Assembly: GCA_035762565.1 (NCBI GenBank)
Contig: DASTOJ010000173.1
Coordinates: 1-22,481, forward strand
Direction of reading: 5' to 3'
DNA length: 22,481 nucleotides
Source: AR5 sp035762565
GTDB taxonomy: Bacteria; Methylomirabilota; Methylomirabilia; Rokubacteriales; CSP1-6
Under the pieces are notes generated by a model. That model did no database searches and was not told the DNA's origin. It was given only the letters and a program-made list of their open reading frames with translations. Positions 13,749 to 22,481 of the stretch are shown piece after piece. Position 1 is the first letter of the stretch, and each line of letters opens with the position of its first letter. Position numbers and translations under genes: made by a program.

Positions 13749-14867
13749 TCAGCGTCCGGCGCGCGCCGACTCCATCCCCGGACGGGCGGCGGGCGTTGTC
13801 AGCGCCTGATCGATCAGGCGCGCCACGTCGGGAGCATCGAGAGTCGGGCTGGCGATCCCGAGCTGAGCCAGGCAGCCGCGGGCGACGGTGTCGTCGAAGC
13901 GGACCGGCTGGAGCAGGTAGTCGCGATAGGGCGCGAGCGCGCGTCCGAGCGCGCGCTCGAGCGGCGTCGGATCACGCAGCGGCTCCCGGTGACCATCGGC
14001 GAGGATGAGGCCGCGGACGCCCAGTCGCGCGCTGATCAGCGCGAGCATGGTCTCCTGGGTGGGCGCGTCCTTCACCGCAAGGTGAAGGGTCCGGCCGGCC
14101 GCGCCGGGATCGTCTGCGAGCGCGACGATCGCCGTCGCCACGTACTCGACGGGGACGATGTTGAATGGCGCGCTCGGCGCCGCCTCGATCCGCAGCCGCG
14201 TCTCGGTGCCTCCCGCGACGGAGGCGAGCGAAGCGGCCAGGCGCAGGAAGTCGAAGAAGAGGTTCGACGGCGCGCCTCCGGTCGTGCCGGGCGCGGCGCC
14301 CACCACGATGCTTGGCCGGAACACGCGGAGGTCGACGCCGAGCCGGCGGGCCGTCGCCCGGAGCACGAGCTCCGCCTCCAGCTTCACCTGTTCGTAGGGA
14401 TTGTGAAACGTCTGGCCGACGTCGTGCTCGCTCTCGAGAACGATGCCCGAGCGCCGCCCGCACACGTAGGCCGTCGAGAGCTGGGCCCAGTGGCGTAACC
14501 GCCCGGCGCCAAGACGCTCCAGCAATTCACGTGGCCCCTCCACGTGCCCGGCGCGGAAGGTGGCCGGCGCATCGGGCACGAAGGCCGGGTCACCCGCGCA
14601 GTGGATCACCGTTTCGATGGTCTCGCGCAGCCGGCACCAGGCGGCGGCGGCCAGTCCACAGCCGGGGCGGGCGAGGTCGCCTTCGATGATGTCGATGGCG
14701 CCCGCGGGGTCCGCGCCGAGCGCGGCTGCCACCCGCGCGGTCGCACCGAGATCCGCGCGGGCTCGCGCCATGACCAGCACCGGGCGACCCGCCGCCCACA
14801 GGCGGCGGACGATCTCACGCCCGATGAAGCCGGTGGCGCCGGTGACGAGGATGTGCGGCGCCGTCAC
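13749..14867 (-). CDS. NAD(P)-dependent SDR, thioester-reductase-like (extended)
   Basis: The 372-residue protein starts with the extended-SDR nucleotide-binding motif VTGATGFIG (about 8-16). It keeps IEGDLARPG (a dinucleotide-side acidic motif), VIHCAG, QLSTAYVCG (catalytic Ser/Thr, 129-137) and the active-site pair YEQVK (Tyr158, Lys162). NPYEQVKLEAE and FRPSIVVG follow the pattern of the thioester-reductase / male-sterility (NAD_binding_4) group, which reduce acyl thioesters or act on activated acids. GTG at 14867 overlaps the upstream Cld-family stop (GTGA), which decides the start. A more distant upstream start at 14936 lies inside that gene and was rejected. The substrate is not known. 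A link with lipid or acyl chemistry is only inference. Confidence 0.85.
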   Translation of the reverse strand: MTAPHILVTGATGFIGREIVRRLWAAGRPVLVMARARADLGATARVAAALGADPAGAIDIIEGDLARPGCGLAAAAWCRLRETIETVIHCAGDPAFVPDAPATFRAGHVEGPRELLERLGAGRLRHWAQLSTAYVCGRRSGIVLESEHDVGQTFHNPYEQVKLEAELVLRATARRLGVDLRVFRPSIVVGAAPGTTGGAPSNLFFDFLRLAASLASVAGGTETRLRIEAAPSAPFNIVPVEYVATAIVALADDPGAAGRTLHLAVKDAPTQETMLALISARLGVRGLILADGHREPLRDPTPLERALGRALAPYRDYLLQPVRFDDTVARGCLAQLGIASPTLDAPDVARLIDQALTTPAARPGMESARAGR

Positions 14868-15442
14868 GGTGTGCGCACCCCGTCTTCGATCCCACGCGTG
14901 AGGCGCACGTCCACCTCGCGCTCGACGTAGGACCACTCCTCGCTCTCGCGCAACCGGCCCACCAGCTCCTCGAACGCGCCGGCATCCTCCGGGGCGTATT
15001 CGAACCAGGTCAGGAAGTCGAACGGCTCACCCAGGTCGCGGCAGTGCATCAATCGCCGCGCGACGGCCGGCAGGTACTTCACTCCGGTGCTGATGTGCTG
15101 GGTGCGCTCTTCGAGGATCGCGCGGCGCTCGTCCTGCGCCAGCATCCACCACGCCTCGCGCTTGCGGATGGGGATGAGAGCAGCCCGCGTGGCCTGGAGG
15201 CGGCCGAGCTCCGGCTGGCGCGCAATCAGCAAGCGGCGTTCGACCTCCGTCGTGTAGCGCAGATGGCTCGTCACGCCGCGCAGGGTCCAGCGGGCTCCGG
15301 TGGGAACGCCGACCCCGGTGCCTTCGACGACCGCGAGCCGCGCAGCACCCTCCAGGCCTGCGCCCCGGACCGGCTCGATTCGGTCGACCCGCCAGTCGCC
15401 GGCCACGCCGGCGGCGAAGGTGACGAGGAGCGGTACTGGCAT
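14864..15442 (-). CDS. Chlorite-dismutase-family heme protein
   Basis: The 192-residue protein contains the family core. RTQHISTGVKYLPAVARRL covers residues 113-131, with proximal heme-ligand candidate His116. DLGEPFDFLTWFEYAPED covers about 136-153, and EEWSYVEREVDVRL (about 168-181) is the characteristic last strand. By alignment from memory, Arg129 or Arg130 would match the distal Arg needed for chlorite decomposition in true dismutases. Many family members are instead of unknown function or act in heme synthesis (HemQ/ChdC), so the name describes the fold only. No chlorate or perchlorate genes are nearby. The start is ATG at 15442, with AGGA 10 bases upstream. A GTG at 15451 is the alternative. 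It leads a three-gene minus-strand unit with the SDR and TPR proteins. Confidence 0.85.
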   Translation of the reverse strand: MPVPLLVTFAAGVAGDWRVDRIEPVRGAGLEGAARLAVVEGTGVGVPTGARWTLRGVTSHLRYTTEVERRLLIARQPELGRLQATRAALIPIRKREAWWMLAQDERRAILEERTQHISTGVKYLPAVARRLMHCRDLGEPFDFLTWFEYAPEDAGAFEELVGRLRESEEWSYVEREVDVRLTRGIEDGVRTP

Positions 15443-15574
15443 GATGCTCACATCCTGAATCCCAAAGGCGCGGCAGTTGTGACCAATCTGCAAACTTCCT
15501 CGGCCGGGCTAGCCACTGCGCATCGCCATCCCGGTGTCGCATGTCCGAGTAACAGGTGCGGTGATGCAGGGGAC

Positions 15575-15579
15575 GGAGG
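15575..15579 (+). promoter_or_regulatory. Ribosome binding site for the 34-residue membrane protein
   Basis: GGAGG lies 7 bases before the ATG at 15587, an ideal Shine-Dalgarno spacing. It is the main evidence, apart from the hydrophobic composition, that the very short frame downstream is translated. Confidence 0.65.
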
Positions 15580-15586
15580 CCTGAGC

Positions 15587-15691
15587 ATGACCTGGTTCGA
15601 GTTCGTCACCACGCTGGGCACGGCTCTGGCGCTGGTAGCCGTCCTGGCCGCGCTGATGCTGCTGTTGACCATCCGGCTCATCGATTCATGA
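15587..15691 (+). CDS. 34-residue single-span membrane protein
   Basis: The frame reads MTWFEFVTTLGTALALVAVL and then AALMLLLTIRLIDS: one long hydrophobic helix with a short acidic/aromatic N-terminus and a charged C-terminus. Such small proteins often assemble with larger membrane complexes, but no partner is identified here. Evidence for translation is the GGAGG at 15575-15579 with 7-base spacing. It is divergent from the Cld-family gene (145 bases apart) and its last 6 bases overlap the convergent gene at 15686-16609. Hydrophobic content alone can arise by chance, and no homologue is known to me, so this is a good candidate rather than a certain gene. Confidence 0.55.
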   Translation: MTWFEFVTTLGTALALVAVLAALMLLLTIRLIDS

Positions 15692-16609
15692 CGACGACGG
15701 GCGCGGCGGTCGGGCCCCGGTTCGTGCCACGACGTCCATGTAGGAGCCGAAGAAGCTCGGACTGAGCTGTCGGAGCGCGCGGCGCCCGGCGATCAGGGCG
15801 TCACTGAGCCCCTGAGACTCGAGAGGCAGGAGCGCAAGCAGGTGGCGGAAGACCCGGGAGGCGACGCCGGTGTCCGGGATCTCATCGGCACGGAACAGTC
15901 GGGCGAGGCCCCGGTGACGCAGCAGCAGCCAGGCGGGGAACCACCCGGTCGCGTCGCCCGTCTCGGCGAGCGACTCTTCGTAGGGCGCCGCCCGCTCGAA
16001 CGCCTCCCATCCCTCGCGCAGGGTTGTGCTCGGCAACGTCGGCGCCCGCCGCGCGAAGAACCCGGGATCCGTCCAGCACAGGGGCAGCCACAGCCGGATC
16101 GCGGCATCCGCCTCGCCGAGGTGGTAGCGCGCCAGGCCGAGCCGGTACCGCAAGCGCGGACTCGCGGGCCAATCGGGTGCGGCTTCGACCGCGGCGCGCA
16201 CGGCCGCCCAGTCACCGTACTGCCGGCAGAGCCAGCTGCGGTGAGCGAGCGGATACGCCTCATCGAAGGCCAGGTCGGCCGCCTGCCTTGCCAACGCCTG
16301 CCACAACGGCTCGAGGAAGGCTGCGGCGCCCTCGCCGAGCAGACGTCGCGCCGCCGGCGCAAGGCGGTGCCGTAGCTCCTCGGTCCCCGCCGTCATGGTC
16401 GTGTGGCTCGCCGGCGCCGTCGGCGGTGAGCCGAGGGCCTCGACGAGCAGCGCGAGCGCCGGCAGGTCGGGATGCAGCGGATGCTCGTCCCGGAGGCGCT
16501 CGAGGCCGGTCTCGGCGCGACGGCGGTCACGCGCGACGAGACCCGTGGTGACGTCGTGGACCAGGAACGCGTCCCGACCGTCGAGGAAGAGATCGAGCTG
16601 GGTCTCCAT
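15686..16609 (-). CDS. Conserved-looking helical protein of unknown function
   Basis: I do not recognise a family. The 307-residue protein starts METQLDLFLDGRDAFLVHDV, has no signal peptide, and is rich in Leu/Ala/Arg helices such as LAFDEAYPLAHRSWLCRQYGDW and RLGLARYHLGEADAAI, which look like loose tetratricopeptide-type pairs. The segments LPLCWTDPGFFARRAP and LPLESQGLSDALIAGRRALR, and the end SPSFFGSYMDVVA, are distinctive and could help homologue searches. ATG at 16609 is preferred. A GTG at 16633 would add 8 residues and also has no clear ribosome binding site. A TTGACG at about 16635-16640 with a weak TGGACT 17 bases on might be a promoter, but it is poor. It follows the guanylyltransferase gene after 47 bases and may share its transcript. 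Confidence 0.7.
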   Translation of the reverse strand: METQLDLFLDGRDAFLVHDVTTGLVARDRRRAETGLERLRDEHPLHPDLPALALLVEALGSPPTAPASHTTMTAGTEELRHRLAPAARRLLGEGAAAFLEPLWQALARQAADLAFDEAYPLAHRSWLCRQYGDWAAVRAAVEAAPDWPASPRLRYRLGLARYHLGEADAAIRLWLPLCWTDPGFFARRAPTLPSTTLREGWEAFERAAPYEESLAETGDATGWFPAWLLLRHRGLARLFRADEIPDTGVASRVFRHLLALLPLESQGLSDALIAGRRALRQLSPSFFGSYMDVVARTGARPPRPSSS

Positions 16610-16656
16610 CGGGTGAGAGTCCACCCGGACCACGCGGCCGCGTCAAGCCGGGAGCG

Positions 16657-17552
16657 TCAGGCGCTCGCTGCCGCCAGGCGCTCCTGCGTCACGAGGACGC
16701 GGGCGGGATCGCCGAGGTCGTTCCAGCCGATGCCGCTTACCGGCAGGACGGCCAGGCGCTCCGGGTGCCGCTGCAGCACGTGACGCGACAGGTCCCGGGC
16801 CGGCAGCGTCCGGTAGACCGCGCGGACGACATCGTCCTCCCAGGCGGTGCCCCCCTGCCCGCGGAGCGGCTCGAAGGCCTGCGCCAGCGACGGCAGGGCG
16901 CTGCAGATCAGCCCCTCGAGCACCGCCGGGTGCGCCACGATCACGAAGCTGTTCCAGAGGCTGCCCCGGTGCAGGAGCCGCTGCGCCTCCTCCAGCGGAG
17001 GCTTCTCCCAGAAGCGGCGCACGCGATAGATTGGCCACGCCCAGCGCCCGAGAAGGAGGTCGGCGGGCTCGATCCAGCCGTACTGGACCTCGGGCCGGTC
17101 GGGCTCGACCCCGAGCAGGACGACGACGTCAGGCCGGGAGCGCACGGCGTCCAGCGCGCCCTCCACGCGGGCCATGAGCGCGTCGTCGTCGGAGACGTAA
17201 TGATCGCTCGGCAGCACGACGACCGCCTCCGTCCGGGCGACCGCGTGGAGACGCAGGAGCGCGTAGAGCACCGCCGGCGCGGTCCCGCGGTTCGACGGCT
17301 GCGCCACCAGCCGGGGCGGCGGCACGCTGGCGAGCGCCGCGGTGTAGTAGGGCTCGTGGGTCCGCGTCACCGAGAACAGCGTGCGTTCCGGCACGATCAG
17401 CCGTGCCGCGCGCCGGCGGGTCTGCTCGAGCAGGGTCTCCCGGCCCAGAAGCGCGCAGAACTGCTTGGGACGGTCGTCGCCGGCGAGCCGGCGCGTCAGC
17501 GGGCGCAGCCGGGTGCCGTCGCCGCCGGCCAGGATGATCGCGGCGGCCGGCG

Positions 17553-17556
<4 letters not shown>
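16657..17556 (-). CDS. Mannose-1-phosphate guanylyltransferase (nucleotidyltransferase)
   Basis: The 299-residue enzyme has the sugar-nucleotidyltransferase signature GGDGTRLRPLTR with PKQF (11-33), QPSNRGTAPA (86-95), LPSDHY (115-120), YGWIE (159-163) and FWEKP (182-186), all typical of mannose-1-phosphate guanylyltransferases. These make GDP-mannose from mannose-1-phosphate and GTP. The expected WNSG motif reads WNSF (201-204), a small deviation. There is no C-terminal isomerase/cupin domain, so it is the single-function type. ATG at 17556 overlaps the glucosidase stop by 4 bp. It could supply GDP-mannose for the mannosyl-type transferases seen on the left of the window, or for a compatible solute such as mannosylglycerate. 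Related nucleotidyltransferases with other sugars cannot be fully excluded. Confidence 0.85.
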
Positions 17557-20216
<2,660 letters not shown>

Positions 20217-20274
20217 GCCCCAATGGACACACCCGCCGCGGGCATCGATCCGCCGACCGGCGCCGTGCACCGAT

Positions 20275-20290
20275 CCCGCGGCGCCGCGGG
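20275..20290. promoter_or_regulatory. Perfect 16-bp palindrome in the divergent glucosidase/MFS region
   Basis: CCCGCGGCGCCGCGGG is its own reverse complement. It lies in the 91-bp gap between the divergent glucosidase and MFS starts, 6 bases before the MFS ribosome binding site (GGAG at 20297-20300). This is a position where a dimeric repressor could control both genes. High GC content makes such palindromes more likely by chance, and no regulator gene is adjacent, so it is only a candidate operator. Confidence 0.35.
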
Positions 20291-20307
20291 TCTCACGGAG
20301 AGCGCAA

Positions 20308-21432
20308 ATGGGCAGGACCCGGCTCGCCGTCTCCACCCTGTTCTTCGTCAACGGCGCCGTGCTGGCGAGCTGGCTGCCGCACATCCCGGCCGTCAAGGCG
20401 CGGCTGACCTCCGGCGACGGCCAGCTCGGACTGGTCCTGCTGGCGATGGCCGCCGGGGCCGTCGTCGCCCTGCCGGCGGCGGGCTGGCTGATCGGCCGGC
20501 TCGGCAGCCGCGTGGTCTCCTCGGCGGCCGCCGCGGTCCTGTGCGTGGCGATGCCGCTGCCCGTGCTGAGCCCGAGCCTGCCGGCCCTCGTGCTGGCCCT
20601 GGCCGTCCTCGGGGCGTTCAACGCGCTGCTCGACGTGTCGATGAACGCCCAGGCGGCGGCGGTCGAGCAGCGCGCCGGGCGCGCGATCATGTCGTCCTTC
20701 CACGCGCTGTTCAGCCTGGGCGGCGTCGTGGGCGCGCTGCTGGCGAGCGGCGCGATGGCCGCCGGCATGGGCGACGTCGCCCACGTCGTGGCCGCCGCGG
20801 TCCTGGCGCTCGCGGGCGTGGGCGTGGCGCTGCCGGGCCTCCTGCCCGCCTCCCCCGAGCTCCCGCCCGCCGGCGCGGCGCTGGCGCGGCCGTCGCGCGC
20901 GCTGCTGGGGTTGGGCATGCTCGCGTCGCTGGGGCTGCTGGCCGAGGGCGCGATGGCGGACTGGAGCGCGGTCTACCTGCACGACACGCTCGGCGCCGGG
21001 CCGGCCACGGCCGCCGTCGGGTTCGCGGCCTTCTCGCTCGCGATGGCGGCCGGGCGGTTCGGGGGCGACGGGCTGGTCGGCCGCCTGGGACCGCGCGCGG
21101 TCCTGCGCGGCTCGGGCGCGGTGGCGGCCGGCGGTCTCGCGGCCGCGCTGCTCATCGGTCACCCCGCGGCGGGGATCGCCGGCTGCGCGCTGGTGGGGCT
21201 CGGGATCGCGAACATCATCCCGGTGCTGTTCAGCGCGGCGGCCCGCGTGCCCGGCGTCGAGCCCGGGCGCGCGCTGGCCGCGGTGGCGACGACGGGCTAC
21301 CTGGGCTTCCTGGCAGGGCCCCCGCTCATCGGCGTCGTCGCCGAGGCGGCGGGACTGGCGCTGGGGCTCGCGCTGGTGAGCGCGGCGTGCGCGATCATCG
21401 CCGTGCGGTCGCGGGTCTTGTTCGGAGCGTAG
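20308..21432 (+). CDS. MFS transporter, YbjJ-like
   Basis: The 374-residue polytopic protein has around 11-12 hydrophobic helices with little loop between them. The first helix, FFVNGAVLASWLPHIPAVKARL, the segment GWLIGRLGSRVV after helix 2, and FNALLDVSMNAQAAAVEQ with IMSSFHALFSLGG in the middle are typical of the YbjJ-like branch of the major facilitator superfamily. The substrate is unknown; sugars and small organics have been suggested for related proteins, but without proof here. ATG at 20308 follows GGAG by 7 bases, a good ribosome binding site. Its 3' end (from 21297) overlaps the C-terminal frame of the convergent ECF sigma gene by 136 bases. It is divergent from the glucosidase, a layout that may indicate co-regulated uptake and breakdown. 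Confidence 0.88.
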   Translation: MGRTRLAVSTLFFVNGAVLASWLPHIPAVKARLTSGDGQLGLVLLAMAAGAVVALPAAGWLIGRLGSRVVSSAAAAVLCVAMPLPVLSPSLPALVLALAVLGAFNALLDVSMNAQAAAVEQRAGRAIMSSFHALFSLGGVVGALLASGAMAAGMGDVAHVVAAAVLALAGVGVALPGLLPASPELPPAGAALARPSRALLGLGMLASLGLLAEGAMADWSAVYLHDTLGAGPATAAVGFAAFSLAMAAGRFGGDGLVGRLGPRAVLRGSGAVAAGGLAAALLIGHPAAGIAGCALVGLGIANIIPVLFSAAARVPGVEPGRALAAVATTGYLGFLAGPPLIGVVAEAAGLALGLALVSAACAIIAVRSRVLFGA

Positions 21433-22022
21433 GCCTGGGTGAGCAGCTCGCGCAGGGCCATGCGGGCCCGGTGCAGGCGCGACTTCACCGAGGCGATCGA
21501 CTCGCCGACGATCTCGGCGACGTCCTCGCTGGACAGCTCCTCGACGTCCCGGAGCAGCAGCACGATGCGATAGTGCGGGGGCAGGCGCTCGACGGCCACG
21601 CGGACGAGCGCGCGGCCCTCCTCGGAGAGCAGCACCTCGTCGGGCGCCGCCGACCAGTCGGCGAGCAGGTACGAGCGGTCGCCCTGCCGGTGGCCGTCCT
21701 CGCCGAACGCCGGCAGGTGGTCCTCGAGCGGCTCCTCGACCCGGACCCGCTTGCCGCGCCGCTTGTTCAGCGCCGTGTTGACGGCGATGCGGTAGAGCCA
21801 GGTGCCGAGCGCCGCCCGGCCCTCGAAATCGCCCGCCTTGCGGAAGAGCGTGAGGAACACGTCCTGGACCACTTCCTCGGCGTCCGGCGCCGAGCCCGTG
21901 ATGCCGTGGGCCACGCGGTACACCCGGCCGGAGAAGCGCTCCATCAAGGGCTCCAGCGCCGCGGCGTCGCCGGCCCGCAGTCGCTCGAGGACGGCCGCGT
22001 CGGTCATGTCCCGCTCGATCAT
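21297..22022 (-). CDS. ECF-type RNA polymerase sigma factor, with antisense C-terminal tail
   Basis: The 241-residue protein has region sigma2 at about 25-93: PDAEEVVQDVFLTLF (core-binding) and GTWLYRIAVNTALNKRR (-10 recognition). Region sigma4 follows at about 140-193: LPPHYRIVLLLRDVEELSSEDVAEI with SVKSRLHRARMALRELL, the -35-binding helix-turn-helix. ECF sigma factors direct RNA polymerase to stress or envelope genes. The natural end should be near residue 198. Residues about 198-241 (Ala/Ser/Pro-rich) read antisense through the MFS 3' end, so the stop is probably misplaced or lost. ATG at 22022 overlaps the STAS stop by 4 bp. A second ATG at 22007 is possible. No transmembrane anti-sigma gene is visible; the coupled STAS protein is the only candidate partner. 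Confidence 0.9.
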   Translation of the reverse strand: MIERDMTDAAVLERLRAGDAAALEPLMERFSGRVYRVAHGITGSAPDAEEVVQDVFLTLFRKAGDFEGRAALGTWLYRIAVNTALNKRRGKRVRVEEPLEDHLPAFGEDGHRQGDRSYLLADWSAAPDEVLLSEEGRALVRVAVERLPPHYRIVLLLRDVEELSSEDVAEIVGESIASVKSRLHRARMALRELLTQAYAPNKTRDRTAMIAHAALTSASPSASPAASATTPMSGGPARKPR

Positions 22023-22279
22023 GTCTGCACCTTCAGCTGCTCGGTCACGAAGGCCGAGCAGTGCAGCAGCGGCACTCCCTGGGTGCCGAGCGCCCGGAGC
22101 AACTCCACTCCGCGCCGCTCGACGAACGAGACGTCCGACAGATCCAGCCTCACGGCGGTCGTGGGCAGCAGCTGGTCGCAGGTGCGCCTCAGCTCGTCCA
22201 CCCAGGGGCCGATGATCTGGCCCTCCAGGTGGAGCACCGTGTCGCCCTCCGCCGGTTCGAGCGTGACGATCTTGAGCAC
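22019..22279 (-). CDS. STAS-domain protein lacking the phosphorylatable Ser
   Basis: The 86-residue protein reads VLKIVTLEPAEGDTVLHLEG, then IIGPWVDELRRTC, VRLDLSDVSFVERRGVELLRAL and VPLLHCSAFV, which is the STAS fold of anti-sigma-factor antagonists. In classical members the helix start is D-S-S-G with a phosphorylated Ser. Here it is E-R-R-G (about residues 54-57), so ordinary kinase partner-switching is unlikely. GTG at 22279 is preferred because GAGGA lies about 8 bases upstream and the STAS strand begins there. An ATG at 22378 would add 33 residues of no recognisable pattern. Overlap with the sigma factor suggests it works with that sigma, perhaps as a binding module. Confidence 0.75.
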   Translation of the reverse strand: MLKIVTLEPAEGDTVLHLEGQIIGPWVDELRRTCDQLLPTTAVRLDLSDVSFVERRGVELLRALGTQGVPLLHCSAFVTEQLKVQT

Positions 22280-22425
22280 GTCGCCGGTCCTCGGCCGATG
22301 GCCGTAGGCAAGGACCGTGCTACGGCGCCCGCTCGTGTGCAGGCTCGCAACGACGCGGACTTGCGCGCGGAGCGCCATCGCCGACCCCGAACGGCCGGGG
22401 GGCGGCCACGATGGGGCGTGGGAAT

Positions 22426-22481
22426 CTACGAAGCCTCGTGGCCCGGGCGCCGGATCCCGAGCTTCTCGATGCGGCTGCGCA
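22426..22481 (-). CDS. C-terminal end of a Fis-type HTH, probable sigma-54-dependent regulator
   Basis: The last 18 codons at the window edge read RSRIEKLGIRRPGHEAS, then TAG. The pattern LRSRxxKLGIRRP is the recognition helix end of the Fis-type DNA-binding domain that closes NtrC/FhlA-like sigma-54 activators. The ATPase and sensor domains lie beyond the window, so the assignment is provisional. It lies about 146 bases upstream of the STAS gene on the same strand and might share its transcript or control it. Confidence 0.5.
   Translation of the reverse strand, partial: RSRIEKLGIRRPGHEAS

Overview
The window is about 22 kb of very GC-rich DNA (GC-rich third codon positions in every gene) with dense, mostly minus-strand genes. 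Exported c-type cytochrome, signal-peptide proteins, a chlorite-dismutase-family protein and polyprenol-type glycosyltransferases suggest a Gram-negative-type environmental bacterium, perhaps of the Methylomirabilota/Rokubacteria kind. That placement is inference from gene style only. No rRNA, tRNA, CRISPR array, transposase or phage gene was seen, so this reads as chromosomal DNA.

Region 1 (1-11511, minus strand) is one compact run read from right to left. In transcription order it holds: a thioredoxin-like gene with an in-frame TGA at its catalytic position, a DUF302 remnant, a membrane-anchored class III nucleotide cyclase, a DPM-like GT2, two radical SAM/SPASM enzymes, a DoxX/DoxD-like membrane protein, a GT87-type membrane glycosyltransferase, a cellulose-synthase/CslA-like processive GT2, a diheme cytochrome c, an exported regulatory-like beta-domain protein, a DUF2064 (TIGR04282) glycosyltransferase, a NUDIX hydrolase and a truncated exported methyltransferase. 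Most junctions are 1-10 bp overlaps or gaps under 10 bp. From the DPM-like GT2 onward the set looks like an envelope glycan or glycolipid pathway with redox and radical chemistry attached. The product is unknown.

Region 2 (11512-15691) holds a plus-strand pair (small integral membrane protein, then a class I methyltransferase) facing a minus-strand trio (chlorite-dismutase-family protein, thioester-reductase-like SDR, exported TPR protein). The TPR frame lacks its expected stop and runs antisense through the 3' part of the methyltransferase. A 34-codon single-span membrane protein with a strong ribosome binding site lies divergently from the chlorite-dismutase-family gene.

Region 3 (15686-20216, minus) has an unrecognised repeat-like helical protein, a mannose-1-phosphate guanylyltransferase and, overlapping it by 4 bp, a large MGH1/GH63-like glucosidase. 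Region 4 (20217-22481) has a divergent MFS transporter, then a minus-strand ECF sigma factor coupled to a STAS protein that lacks the usual phosphorylatable serine, and the last codons of a Fis-type regulator at the window edge.

The most unusual signal is at 11215-11511. An in-frame TGA replaces the first catalytic cysteine of a thioredoxin fold. It is followed at the expected distance by a perfect 8-bp hairpin with an additional outer stem, which resembles a bacterial SECIS element. The gene is also truncated and fused out of frame to a DUF302 remnant, so it may be a selenoprotein gene or the relic of one.
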